Assembly: GCF_937616625.2 (NCBI RefSeq)
Contig: NC_065577.1
Span: 42,437,001-42,501,000, forward strand
Reading direction: 5' to 3'
Source of the DNA: Mercurialis annua
Taxonomy: Eukaryota; Streptophyta; Magnoliopsida; Malpighiales; Euphorbiaceae
Length of the DNA stretch: 64,000 nt
The position numbers and the translations under genes were made by a program. The notes beneath the pieces were generated by a model, which had not been told where the DNA came from, searched no databases, and saw nothing but the letters and a program-made list of their open reading frames with translations. Shown here piece after piece: positions 23,436 through 34,205 of this stretch. The first letter of the stretch is position 1. Each line of letters opens with the position of its first letter.

Positions 23436-26400
23436 CTCCCCCTTAGTGCAAACTTACTGTCAACAATACCAAGTTTACTTCTAAACTCTTCAAACTTAAC
23501 TTTGCCAAGAGCTTTTGTGAATATATCAGCTACCTGCTCATCACTTTGAATTTTCTCCAACTGAATATCAAGAGTCAGCACCTTCTCTCGGACAAAATGA
23601 TAATGTGTTTCAATGTGTTTTGTACGAGCATGAAACACAGGATTTCCAGCAAGCTTGATTGCACTTTCATTGTCACAGTGAATGGAAATTGGGTATGTTG
23701 GAGCAGTAAACATTTCTTGAACAAGTCTTTTAAGCCAAATACATTCTTGAGTGGCCATAGTTGCAGCTACATATTCAGCCTCACAACTAGAAAGAGCGAC
23801 AGTTGATTGCTTTTTACTACACCAGGAAATAGCTGCCGATCCTGTGTTAAAACAATACCCTGTTATAGAGCGCCTATCATTCAAATCACCAGCCCAATCT
23901 GCATCAACAAAACCAGACAAAGAAAACTTTGTTTGATGCTTATAAAACAAGCCAAAATTCAGAGTTCCTTTCACATAGCGTAAAATCCTCTTAGCTGCGA
24001 TCGAATGACTTTCTCGAGGCACATCCATAAATTGAGAAACAACTCCCACCGAGTATGAAATATCAGGTCGTGTGATAGTTAAGTAGAATAAACTACCAAC
24101 AAGTTGTCGAAAAGGGGTTGCATCTTTCAAGATTTTTCCTTCATCTCTAGCTAACTTCAAATAAGGTTCCATAGGAGTAGTCATTATTTTTGATTCCTCC
24201 ATATGAAACTTATTTAGTAGACTTGCTGCATATCCTTTTTGAGATAAAAAATACCCATTTGAACTTTCAACCTCTAGCCCAAGAAAACAACTAGCTTCAC
24301 CCAAACTCTTCATCTCAAAACGAAGAGCTAAGGCATCTTGTAAACAAGTTATTTCAGCATTGTCATCACCAGTTATAATCATATCGTCAACATAAAGAAG
24401 AAGCATAGTGTATGTTGAGGATGTTTTCTTTACAAACAAACTCTGGTCAGCACTAGAAGATTTAAAACCACAAAAATCAAGGTATTGAGCAATTTTACCG
24501 TACCAAGCCCGAGGAGCTTGTTTGAGGCCGTACAAAGCTTTCTTGAGTCGACATACATAATCCGGAGAATCTTTAGAGATAAAACCAGGTGGTTGTTGCA
24601 TAAAGATATCACGGTCTAGTTCGCCATATAGGAATGCGTTCTTCACATCCAACTGCCATAATCTCCAGCCTTTGCAAGCTGCCAATGAAATAATTGCTCG
24701 AATCGTTACCATTTTAGCAACTGGACTGAAAGTCTCCTCGTAATCGAGACCGTATTGCTGTGAAAATCCGCGAGCCACCAGACGAGCCTTGTACTTGTCA
24801 ATGGTTCCATCAGCCCTCTTCTTTAACTTGTAAACCCATTTACAGGAAACTAACTCCACTTCTTTTGGTTGTGGAACTAGTTCCCATGTACAATTTTTGT
24901 GTAAGGCTGACATCTCCTCCTGCATTGCTTCTTCCCATTGAGGAATTCCTTTAGCTTCACAATATGTTTTGGGCTCATTTTCATACGCATCTCCTGTAAG
25001 AAAGCAAGACACAACAGAAAAATGATTTAACTGAATTTCGTAATCAGTTAAATATTCAGGTTGCTTTCTTTGCCGGGAAGACCTCCGAATCTCAGACCGT
25101 ATAGGGTCATCTGGTTCAATATTTTCTCTAGGAGGAGTAATATTGCAATTGCTCCGCTTATCGTTGGATTCATCATTGCCATAAAAGGGAAAAAGATCAA
25201 TCACTTCTTCATCAATTTGTGCAGTAATTTGAGGGGATGAAACTTCGTCAAACACTACATCACGAGAAACAACAACTTTCTTTGTTTCTAAGTCCATACA
25301 TCGCCATCCTTTCCTATGAGAGTCATAACCAACAAAAATACAACGTCTCGCCTTTGGGTCAAGCTTAGTCCGATTAGTTTTCAAGATATGGACATAACAA
25401 ATTGAGCCAAAAACTCGAAAATAACTCACATTTGGTTTATGATGATATAAAGCTTCAAAAGGAGAAGGTTCCGTTCCTGGCCATGAGGGCAATCGATTTA
25501 TGACATGACATGCAGATTGAATAGCTGCTGCCCATAGCTCTCTAGAAAGGTTCTTTGAATGCAGCCATGACAAACACATGGACGTGAGATGTGCTAGCTT
25601 GCGCTCAGCAACTCCGTTTTGTTGTGGAGTGTCTGGACAAGTCATTTGGCGATTAATACCAAATTCTTTGCAATAATCTATGAATTTGCTAGACATGTAC
25701 TCCCCTCCATTATCAGTGCGTAGACACTTTATTTTCAGCCCAAATTCATTCTCCACCTGCTGCTTAAACTGAGTAAATTTTGAGAATGCCTCACTTTTAT
25801 TTTCCAAGAAATACACCCACGTGAAGCGCGAAAAATCATCTACCATCACCATTGTATAGCGGAAACCTGAATAACTCGGTGTCCTTGTTGGACCCATCAA
25901 ATCAGAATGGATTAACTGTAGAGCTGCTGAGACTCTATTTGTTGAGTTTGGAAAAGGAAGCCGATGTGATTTTCCATATTGACAGCCTGGACAAATCACA
26001 TCCTGATGCATTTCTTTAAAAGGAGGAACACCATCGAGAAGTTTCTTCGTGGAGATCTTCTGCAGCAATTGATAACCAACATGGCCTAGTCGAGCATGCC
26101 AAAGTGTTCTACTATCATTCTGACCTGTCTTTTCAACATAAGCATCACTCGCAGACAAAACATAAAGTGATTCTTTTCTTTTTCCAGTAAATAAAACATC
26201 AGCATCAAGTTGTTTTATATTGGAAATAATTTTCACATCTTCTGGACCAAAAATCACGTACCTCCCCGAATCAACAATTTGAGAAACAGAAGCAAGATTT
26301 TTCCTTAAGCCAGGAACATGATAAACATCTTGGAGTGAAACACCTTCAACATTTGAAATATCTTTCTTCACAGTGAAATGTCCTTCCTCTATTACAGGGT

Positions 26401-27493
26401 GTAATGAATTATCAGCTGTTACAATAGCTCGTTTTCCACGATGTGGATGAACATCAGAGAGTAAGGAAACATTTCCTGTTGCATGATGAGAACAACCAGA
26501 GTCAACAATCCAATCATTACTATAGTCGATTGAAATGTTACCATTTGAATTTGCATTTGTTTGTTGAACAACAGAGGTCGCATCAACAGGTTCTTCAATA
26601 ACTTCAATGGATAGGCATTGCTCCCATTCATGCGCAACATTTGTATCTGCTTGTTCCAGCTTGACACGACAATTCTGCTTAATATGGCCTTTTCGTCCGC
26701 ACCGGCTACACTCCACCTTTACGCGACAATCTCGTTTCAAGTGTCCCGACTTCCCGCATCTCCAACATGATGAATTTGCTCTTAACTGTTCGTCATTTTT
26801 GGATTGTTTGTTACCACCTGAAAAATACAAGCAATAATTTCCTTCCTTGTCTTTAGTGTAAAGAGCCTCCTCCATTTGAGATGAAAAATGTTGAGCTGTA
26901 GCCATTTGCTTCACCATTGCTTCTTGGTTTGTGAGCAAGTTCTCCAAGTCAATAATAGAGGGCTGAGTTGCCCAGCCTTGTATCGAAGCGATAAAAGGCA
27001 TAAATTCCTTTCGCAGTCCACGAATAAGGTAACGACGCAGACGTGCATTACTTACTGGCTCTTCCGAATCCAACTCTGAAATTTCAGAACACAAATTTTT
27101 AACTTTTAGAAAATATTCTGAAACTGAAAGAGTACCTTGAGTTATCCCAGAAAGTTCATTCTCCAAAAACTGCAGCCTCATCGTGTTCTTTTGACTGAAC
27201 AACCTTTCAAGTGTCTCCCACACTAGCTTAGGTGAATTTACATCACGAACATGCTCAATGTACTCTTTACTGATGGAAGTTCGCAAAGCAAATAAAGCTT
27301 TTCCGCACTTAATCTTCCATTTTCTCCGCAATTCAGCATTCTGCGGTATATCGTCTGGAATTACAGTATCATCACCAGAGATAAGATCCCACAGATCTTG
27401 CCCTTGTAGATAAGCTTCCATGCATAGCTTCCAGTAGCTATAATTGTTCCCAACAAGCCTGTCTACAGAGGGACTACTTCCATTATTCATCAT
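23423..27493 (-). CDS. Copia gag-pol polyprotein
   Basis: A single frame of 1356 residues without stops. Order: gag domain (about 1-240); two CCHC zinc knuckles, C243-C246-H251-C256 and C262-C265-H270-C275; aspartic protease DSG (331-333); GAG-pre-integrase and integrase with HARLGH near 465 and the DNGGEY part of the catalytic core near 595; reverse transcriptase with YVDDM near 1033; RNase H with DADWAGD near 1195. Protease-integrase-RT-RNase H order defines Ty1/copia. The encoded proteins would package, reverse-transcribe and integrate the element's RNA. Most plant copia gags that I know have one zinc knuckle, so the tandem pair is notable. The frame reads through the purine tract and stops inside the 3' LTR. 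The leader before the first Met is only about 23 bases past the primer site. Confidence 0.96.
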   Translation of the reverse strand: MMNNGSSPSVDRLVGNNYSYWKLCMEAYLQGQDLWDLISGDDTVIPDDIPQNAELRRKWKIKCGKALFALRTSISKEYIEHVRDVNSPKLVWETLERLFSQKNTMRLQFLENELSGITQGTLSVSEYFLKVKNLCSEISELDSEEPVSNARLRRYLIRGLRKEFMPFIASIQGWATQPSIIDLENLLTNQEAMVKQMATAQHFSSQMEEALYTKDKEGNYCLYFSGGNKQSKNDEQLRANSSCWRCGKSGHLKRDCRVKVECSRCGRKGHIKQNCRVKLEQADTNVAHEWEQCLSIEVIEEPVDATSVVQQTNANSNGNISIDYSNDWIVDSGCSHHATGNVSLLSDVHPHRGKRAIVTADNSLHPVIEEGHFTVKKDISNVEGVSLQDVYHVPGLRKNLASVSQIVDSGRYVIFGPEDVKIISNIKQLDADVLFTGKRKESLYVLSASDAYVEKTGQNDSRTLWHARLGHVGYQLLQKISTKKLLDGVPPFKEMHQDVICPGCQYGKSHRLPFPNSTNRVSAALQLIHSDLMGPTRTPSYSGFRYTMVMVDDFSRFTWVYFLENKSEAFSKFTQFKQQVENEFGLKIKCLRTDNGGEYMSSKFIDYCKEFGINRQMTCPDTPQQNGVAERKLAHLTSMCLSWLHSKNLSRELWAAAIQSACHVINRLPSWPGTEPSPFEALYHHKPNVSYFRVFGSICYVHILKTNRTKLDPKARRCIFVGYDSHRKGWRCMDLETKKVVVSRDVVFDEVSSPQITAQIDEEVIDLFPFYGNDESNDKRSNCNITPPRENIEPDDPIRSEIRRSSRQRKQPEYLTDYEIQLNHFSVVSCFLTGDAYENEPKTYCEAKGIPQWEEAMQEEMSALHKNCTWELVPQPKEVELVSCKWVYKLKKRADGTIDKYKARLVARGFSQQYGLDYEETFSPVAKMVTIRAIISLAACKGWRLWQLDVKNAFLYGELDRDIFMQQPPGFISKDSPDYVCRLKKALYGLKQAPRAWYGKIAQYLDFCGFKSSSADQSLFVKKTSSTYTMLLLYVDDMIITGDDNAEITCLQDALALRFEMKSLGEASCFLGLEVESSNGYFLSQKGYAASLLNKFHMEESKIMTTPMEPYLKLARDEGKILKDATPFRQLVGSLFYLTITRPDISYSVGVVSQFMDVPRESHSIAAKRILRYVKGTLNFGLFYKHQTKFSLSGFVDADWAGDLNDRRSITGYCFNTGSAAISWCSKKQSTVALSSCEAEYVAATMATQECIWLKRLVQEMFTAPTYPISIHCDNESAIKLAGNPVFHARTKHIETHYHFVREKVLTLDIQLEKIQSDEQVADIFTKALGKVKFEEFRSKLGIVDSKFALRGSVAI

Positions 27494-27528
27494 AAAAAAA
27501 TAGGATCAAGAGACAAGCTTTGATACCA

Positions 27529-27802
27529 TGTAAGTAAAATATCAAAGAGATAAAAGAGCTGAAAACTGAGTTTATTTCTTGATTAAAGATTGATACATTA
27601 ACAGTACCGTTTACAGCTTTTAAATAGAGAAAATACTCCTAATAAATCTCAACAATAATATCAAGCTCCTAACTAATAGGAAGACTTATCTAAACAGAAT
27701 TCAACAACAACTAGACTTATTCAGCAAATACTAATTCAACATAAAAGCCACTAAATTATAGGAGAAGTGGCCACGTACAGTAAGTTTCACTAAATTGCAA
27801 CA
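27529..27802 (-). repeat. Copia 5' LTR
   Basis: 274 bp, partner of 23162-23435. In minus orientation it would carry the promoter and transcription start. The primer-binding site abuts its inner edge. Confidence 0.95.
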
Positions 27803-27807
27803 TCTTT

Positions 27808-28332
27808 GGACTTTACAATTTTTGTTTATCTGAATTTAAATTTTTTGTTGGATCTTAACTGGTCCCTGAATTTTAATAATGTCTTAACTGATTTTTCAAT
27901 TTTGATTTTTCAATTTTTAAGGTCCTCAAATGGATGCACACACATTATATCTCACGGAATTGTATTATTGTTTTTTCATACGTGAATTTAGTTTTATTGG
28001 CTTTAATTTGTTAACTTCACGGAGCATGTACAATGCAATAAATGCAATAGATGAGCATTGAGGACACCACGAAGTAAAAAAATTAAAATTTAGAAACTGA
28101 ATAAATAAAAAATATAAAATTAAGAGACTGTAAATAAAAATTTAGAGACCAGATAAATAAAACACCTAATGATGACAAATTTTAAAATGGACTGATTCAT
28201 AAGCAATCTATAAGTGTTTTTTTTACTATTTAGCCACCTGGTTTCTATGTAAATAGGTTGACACTTAGGCAGCTCTTTGAAAAGTTCTATTATACCTTTT
28301 CCTTGCTTGTACACTTGACAATTAAAATAAAA
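27808..28332. other. Gene-free AT-rich spacer
   Basis: Diverged 'TTAACTGGTCCCTGAATTTT' and 'AGAGACCAGATAAATAAA' type repeat text resembles stretches near 15100 and 16160-16330. No gene is seen. Confidence 0.4.
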
Positions 28333-28615
28333 CTTCATCCGTCTCAATAGAATTGTCCACTTTGTCTTTATCACACAGTTTAAGAAATGTAATTATTATT
28401 TATGAATTTTATAAAAAAAAATTTACTTTTCTTATTATACCCCTATTTAATATTAGGTCCATTTGCAATTTATTTTCAATTTATTCATTAGTAGATTTTA
28501 AATAGTGGTGATATAGGAAAAATAAGTGTAAAAATTAGTTACTTTTTAATAGTGGACAAGAGTTTTGGGACAAAAAAATTTCTTAAAATGGACAACTCTT
28601 TTGAGACGGAGGGAG
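28333..28615. mobile_element. Stowaway-type MITE
   Basis: The left end CTTCATCCGTCTCAATAGAA is mirrored by the right end TTTTGAGACGGAGGGAG, followed by TA. The arms include a TTGTCCAC/GGACAA inverted match. Confidence 0.8.
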
Positions 28616-29210
28616 TAATTAAAAGAGATATTTATAAAAATATCAAAAAATATTTAAAATATTTAATAGTATGTCTCACACTTTATTTTTTGATACCAAC
28701 GCGTTTCAAAGTTACTAACGGTTTTTCAAAATATAACTTGCAACCGTTCTTTAAAAACCGTATCTTAAATAATTTTTGAAAGGGTTTCAGATTCACGACT
28801 TCTAAAAACACATGTTAAAGCCGTTTCTAAACAATTTCTAAATTAGTTTCTAAAAAAAAATGGAATAATACCAAATGTTTATAATATAAAAAAAATATTT
28901 TAAAAAAAATGAAGGAAATGAAATTTTAAAATTTGATTTCTTTTACAAATAAAATTAAAAAAGGTGTACTTTCCATAATTACAATTCTAAGGGCCCCATT
29001 AATGGAAATTAGCCTTTTTTTTTTATTCATCAACTTCTATTACATCGAATATAAAACAATTATATTTGTAAAAAAAATGGAAAATTTAGGTATTTACTCC
29101 AAAAATAAAAATATTTGCACTTTTTACCTCAAACGGAAAAATCAAAGAAAATACCTCATATTTTTTCAAGATTTGTGCTTTTACTCTGGGTATTAAAATA
29201 TTTATGATTT
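28616..29210. other. Gene-free, poly-A rich DNA
   Basis: No recognised gene or element. The 87-codon plus-strand frame at 28933-29196 is lysine- and phenylalanine-rich, as AT-rich noise usually is. Confidence 0.4.
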
Positions 29211-29370
29211 TACTCTGTTATCATCTGGTTATCATAAATTCTTCTGTAATTTTTTTTTCTTCGTAGGTTATCATACAATTATCATAACCTTATCATACTT
29301 CATTATTATATAGTTATCATACTGCAATGTTATGATAACGACATGATAATGTAGTGATATTGACATGATA
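29211..29370. repeat. TTATCAT/ATGATAA cluster at a CNL breakpoint
   Basis: TTATCAT, often extended to GTTATCATA, or its complement ATGATAA, occurs about ten times in 160 bases in both orientations. The cluster ends where homology to the CNL NB-ARC begins, and the breakpoint itself shares ATTATCAG with the intact CNL. Confidence 0.7.
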
Positions 29371-30069
29371 ATCAGACACACACACCCAAATCTTTACGTC
29401 AAACAAATTCCCCATTACCTTCTCGCAAATGGATTGAGCTAATGCAGTCTTTCCAAGACCGCCCATTCCCACAATGGGAATGACTGCAAGAACTTCCTCA
29501 TCACAAACGCTAGTCAACGACTCAACAATTTTGGACACGTCGCCCTCTCTCCCAAGGATAGGGTTATCAAGAACGGAGTCAGTAACTCGGCTCAAGTCAG
29601 TCTGCGACACAATTCTTTCTCTAGTGACGACTTGAAGCCCAAAAGCACTGGCATTTTTAATCTTATCCATCAAATCATTCACATCCCTAATTTTATGAGC
29701 AATGTTCGAGCGAAAAATAGTTTTTTTAGTAAAACGAGTGATCCTGGGGAGTGGATTACAATGGGATACCTTGTTTTCTTGGTTTTGATTCTCTACTTTT
29801 CGACGAAGATCCTCATAAATGACAGCTTCAAGAACATCTTCAGCATCATAAGCAGCATCTTTGAGCTGATTCAGCCAACGATTCACACTCTTTAGTTTAT
29901 GTTTCGCTTGATCAGCAAGTAACAGCATGTCACGAACCTCGTCGAGTGAGTTTCTGAGGCGGTCCAGCTCATCGTGGACATGCCGGAAAAGTTTGATTTC
30001 GTTGGAGACAAGAGCAAGGATCCTGTCAAGAGTTTGTTCCACAGCATAACTTAGAATCATGTCAGCCAT
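29371..30069 (-). pseudogene. Truncated CNL gene: CC domain and start of NB-ARC only
   Basis: The first 230 or so residues run in register with the CNL at 17890-21264 and are very similar to it: MADM start, DAEDVLE, and P-loop GMGGLGKTA with Ala in place of the second Thr. Homology stops after the RNBS-A motif WVCVSD. The frame then runs into the TTATCAT-rich repeat and ends after a short unrelated tail (stop at 29317). There is no kinase-2, GLPL, MHD or LRR part. The 5' flank is also shared with the intact gene. If expressed it would give a CC plus partial P-loop protein; more likely it is a dead fragment of a tandem duplication. Confidence 0.9.
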
Positions 30070-30799
30070 TTTTGAATTCTTCTGGTTCTGCTTGACAAAT
30101 ACTCTCTCAGAGTTAGAGATGAAGAGATAAGATAATACTGAAGAAGGCAGACCCCATGCATATGTTTTATTTGCTTTTGTAATAAATGAGTTGACACCTT
30201 GGCAGCTCTCTCTTTTTACACTTGAAAATTCAAATTATAATTACATAACAGTTGACACCTTGGGGGCTCTTTGGAAAGTTATAACTATTTTTGTATTTGA
30301 ACAAAGGATCTTTTTACTCCCTCATGTTGGCATGAAGTATCAAAACGTTATAATTACGGAAAAGGTATAAAAAAAATTCATAGATATGGCAAACCGTATA
30401 AAAAAACCTTGCCCATCTTCCTCGAGGGTCGAGGACGAGCGGTGCCGAGGGCAAGCGTTGACGGATTCGAGGGAGACGGTGGCGAATTTGGAGTCGGAGT
30501 TTTTGAAATGTCGGTGTTTGATTTATTAATTTAAAAAAAAATATTAATTTGTTATATATATCTAATTAATTTTTTATTTATGACTTATTTGAATATATAT
30601 TTTTTGATAATTGGGGGAGGGGGAGCGCTTGTGACAGAATTTAAAAGTGACTAATTAAATAAAAATATAAAATATATAAATTTAAAAGTATGTGGATTTT
30701 TATTAATTATGATATAAAAATTAATAATCATTAGCGGTGATTGAGCTACACGCTCATAAAACTTATCAAACAAAAAACAAATAAAATAGATAAAATATC
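30070..30799. other. Gene-free DNA upstream of the truncated CNL
   Basis: Mostly AT-rich, with one GC-rich patch at about 30415-30495 (GAGGACGAGCGGTGCCGAGG) of unknown origin. No gene is recognised. Confidence 0.4.
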
Positions 30800-31170
30800 C
30801 GGCCTGACGGAGTTTTGGAAGATGATAATTGAAGAGATTCTGCTTCATTCAGTGATTTTGTTTCTGCTCGGACTTCAACCCTCACAGGATTCCTCTCAGT
30901 CCAGCTTTAGATAACTCTTCAACTGCCTCCGTTTGAGTAGCTGAGAAATGACCAGTCCTTCGAAGCTTAAGCAAGCGGGATATAATAGAAGTAATCCTGC
31001 TTTCGGAAGCCGGTCAGCTTCTTCAAGAATTAAAACCTAATCCACCAATGAACATGAAAACAAATAAGCTTAACTCTCATTACTTTGATATACAAAAAAC
31101 CTCTGTTCTTGTTAAAATTCCTTCAAGACTATTATGATATCTAGATTTGCAGTCTAAAACGACATATAAT
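30800..31170 (-). pseudogene. Broken duplicate of RH18 exon 3 and adjoining intron
   Basis: It matches 37974-38360 of the RH18 gene almost base for base, across the 5' intron 2 sequence as well as exon 3. It carries disabling changes: a CT insertion (CCTCTCAGTCC against CCTCAGTCC), and loss of the bases coding the end of the DEAD helix (the TATCCAAGAGCC stretch is missing). Because the intron is included, it arose by DNA duplication, not through mRNA. It lies directly downstream of RPS5. Confidence 0.93.
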
Positions 31171-31566
31171 CTGCTATACGGCACTGATCAAATGAGTTCA
31201 CTCTTAAAGTCCAATTGTGGTTATTTTCACAGCACGAACAAATTCGAGGCAGATTTCTTCTATGCTATTTATTTTTATTATGTTGCAGCATATGTTAATA
31301 CTCTTTCTCCATTAAGCTACAATTAAATAATTTAAAGGCCATTTTTTAGGCAACTACTAAAGGTGCTCTCATTTTGCTGAACTGTTAAAAAAAAAGACAT
31401 AATTTCTTCATCTCAAATCTCTTGTAAAATCATAATAACTAAGAAAGTAAAAACAAAGCTTTAACAAAAGTTAACTCCAACACATCCTGATATATGTTCT
31501 CGATTTCAAAATAACAAAAATAACCGACAAGCTAAAGTTTAATAGATCCAATCCGATGTTGAATCC
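31171..31566. other. RPS5 3' flank
   Basis: AT-rich; it presumably contains the RPS5 3' UTR and polyadenylation region. No other feature seen. Confidence 0.45.
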
Positions 31567-32949
31567 TTAACGGTTAGCCTTGGCAACTCTTTCAATCTCA
31601 TCCTTTTTCTTGATAGCATAACTGCGATATAGGAAAATAACAACAGTTAAGTAGTATGAACAAACCAGTAAAAGGATGAAGCAAGTGAACAAAAAGAAAT
31701 GGGACCAACCTGTTGGAAGAGCCCTTGGCGGCATTGATAAGCTCATCAGCCAAACATTCAGCAATAGTCTTAATGTTCCGAAATGCAGCTTCACGAGCTC
31801 CAGTTGTAAGGAGATATATGGCCTGGTTAACGCGTCTCAAAGGAGAAATATCAACAGCTTGACGCCTAACAACACCGGCAGAGCCGATACGGGTAGCATC
31901 TTCTCGTGGTCCACTATAGTAATAGAAGAAAGAAATATTCAAAGTTAAAAACTCGTCCCAAAAAGGAATCCAGCAGAAAGCAAAGGGCAATCTAAAATTT
32001 AAAAGCGACCTGTTAACAACAGCATCTACAATGACTTGAATAGGGTTCTGATCAGTCAAAAGGTGGATGATTTCCATGGCATGTTTAATAATTCTAACAG
32101 CCATCAATTTTTTGCCATTGTTTCTACCGTGCATCATAAGAGAGTTTGTAAGCCTCTCTACAATTGGGCACTGCGCCTTCCTGAAACGCTTAGCGGAGTA
32201 CCTTCCAGCAGTGTGGGGAACATAAGTGGCATGCTTGGCTGGTTGCACACCAACATAGTCACTCAAGGAAATATCATTGACCTAAGCCACAACAAAACAG
32301 TCAACATAACAATATCAAATCAATAAAAACAGCTAATGAACATAAATATACAAGTCCCAAATAAAAATATTTAACTGAGTAAAAGCACATTATAGTACTG
32401 TATAGTTTAAAAGAAATCTACATTTTCTAGCTTTATCAGCAGATCATTGCATACGCATAATTTATCAGCCATCGCTTACACTGTACTAGAGTAATACAAC
32501 AGGGCAACAACAAACATAACCGAAGAGAAGAGCTAGAGAAATTACATAAATCGATCTGCAATCGAATCTGTATTCGGCACAAATAATATCTATGATATAA
32601 TCTAAATCGAAAAGAGATTATTTGTTTGGCTATCCAAAACCTAACCACTTAAAGTCAAAAATTACAACAAATACAAATAATCTGACTATCTGAAACTTAA
32701 AATCACAACAACACTTGAGAACATTTAAATCAAAAATGCAAATAATTTGAGTATCCAAAAGCTAACATCATAATATCAGTTAACAGCATTTAAATCAAAA
32801 ATAGACATGAAATAAACCCTAAAAAGAATAAGTACCGAAACATCCTCGAAAGTCCAGCGATTGAAGAGCTTGACTTCCGTATACGGCTGAGTAGGCTCAG
32901 CATTGACCGGAATTGCAACCGGCGCCGCCACCGCTGCTGCTGCTGCCAT
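31567..32949 (-). CDS. RPS5: 40S ribosomal protein S5 (uS7)
   Basis: Four exons, 32949-32836, 32281-32010, 31913-31710 and 31621-31567, all GT-AG, encode 214 residues. The body is nearly identical to what I recall of plant RPS5 (for example [37 protein letters not shown] text and the C-terminal [14 protein letters not shown]). The protein binds the head of the 40S subunit near the mRNA exit channel and helps position tRNA. The N-terminal Ala-rich extension ([12 protein letters not shown]) is slightly longer than in Arabidopsis. The promoter carries a telo box and three site II motifs (see 33106 and 33157), the usual pairing for plant ribosomal protein genes. A small intron may also lie in the 5' UTR (GT near 33054, AG before the ATG). 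Confidence 0.97.
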
Positions 32950-33105
32950 ATTTGCACCTAGCTACTCTTTTCTTCAAAAAAAAAACACAGTTCAATTTCA
33001 ATTCCAAAGAGAGAGCAGTAATACAAGAACAGGAATCCATTAACCTACCTTTACCTTGCTTCACACGATTAGAGAGAGAAGCGGCTCAGACTCAGAAGCT
33101 TTTTT

Positions 33106-33119
33106 TAGGGTTAGGGTTT
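33106..33119 (-). promoter_or_regulatory. Telo box of RPS5
   Basis: TAGGGTTAGGGTTT, read on the RPS5 strand as AAACCCTAACCCTA. This interstitial telomere motif is common near transcription starts of plant ribosomal protein genes. It lies about 160 bases upstream of the start codon. Confidence 0.85.
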
Positions 33120-33156
33120 GTTGTTGCTATTTTATTTTCATTTCATGCTTCTTATT

Positions 33157-33181
33157 TGGGCCTTGGGCCGCTTCCTGGGCT
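33157..33181 (-). promoter_or_regulatory. Three site II elements of RPS5
   Basis: TGGGCC (33157), TGGGCC (33164) and TGGGCT (33176) lie within 25 bases, upstream of the telo box. Site II motifs are bound by TCP factors and, with a telo box, drive growth-linked expression in dividing cells. Confidence 0.83.
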
Positions 33182-34205
33182 TTCATCACGTAACCCTTTC
33201 CTAGCTCCCTATGTTTTAATTTTGTTTTACTTTAAGTCCTTACACTTTTATTTCTACACATACACTAATTCTTTTCTTTTTTTTGTATTTCCTAACTCTA
33301 TTCGTTTAAAATTACAACACAATTATATCTCAAAAATATGAATAAAACACGTCACGTGAGTCATGATGCAGTTACCTGTCTAAGTCATCACATATGTAAA
33401 ACAAATTCCAAAAATCGAACCCTTACTCATAGTATATCGACTATCAACAAATGAAACTACCAGAAAAACGACTAAAAAATTTAAAATGCAATTAGAAACG
33501 GTTAATTTTTTTAAAAATGCTATTTAACCCACCATTTTGTACCACCTTCATTGTCCCTCCTTATGTGGCAGAATTTAATTCGTCAAATCCACCTCTAAAA
33601 TTACTCTAAATTTTTTATTGTAGAGCAATTATATATAACTAAAGGCTAATTGTACATATTGGACCCTCACGTTTTGTTCGGTTTTAAATTTGGACTCTTA
33701 TGAACTTTTTTTCGATAGAGATATTTAACGTTATAAAAAAATTTACATTGGATAAAGAAAGTAAGGCGTGAACTGCATTGTTACAAATTAATTAGTGTAA
33801 GCAATCAAATTGTATTCTAGAAATGAAAGCAAACCCTGCCTTTATTTCAAAGAATATTGAAGTGTGGTAGCGAGAAATAATTAAATATTTAATGCATTAC
33901 ATAAACTCATTCTAGTAAATGTTGAAAATCGGATTACTAGCGACATCGATAAAATTGCATTTCTACAACTACAAAAATGTCTGTTGTGTATACTACATTA
34001 GTAACAACTACCATCAAATATACAATTCAATTGTTATGGTGTTTTTGTCCAAATGAATAGCGATAAAAATGTCAAAAAACAAACTTCGCATAAAAACAAT
34101 GCAGATCTTCAAAACTTGCTTCCAGATTTCGAAACCTTTACGGTCAGGTCCGAGCAGAAGGCTGAACATGTCAATACACAAACAAACGATTGCTTACCAT
34201 GCACG
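33182..34205. other. Intergenic DNA between RPS5 and RH18
   Basis: It contains the second copy (about 33780-33900) of the segment at 16715-16850. The remainder is AT-rich without recognisable genes and must hold the RH18 3' UTR. Confidence 0.45.

Larger units (their letters stand above)
23162..27802 (-). mobile_element. Intact young Ty1/copia LTR retrotransposon
   Basis: Two 274-bp LTRs, 23162-23435 and 27529-27802, begin TGTAAG and end GCAACA on the plus strand. I find one substitution between them (GTGACCACG versus GTGGCCACG). Perfect 5-bp target duplications TCTTT lie at 23157-23161 and 27803-27807. In minus orientation the primer-binding site TGGTATCAAAGC (initiator-tRNA-Met type) directly follows the 5' LTR (near 27517-27528) and a purine tract AAGGGGGAG directly precedes the 3' LTR (23436-23444). 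Near-identical LTRs and an unbroken polyprotein frame mean a very recent insertion. Confidence 0.97.

Noticed and set aside
29211..29370. CRISPR-like array
   Set aside because: The repeats are 7-9 bases, occur in both orientations and are irregularly spaced in a plant nuclear context.
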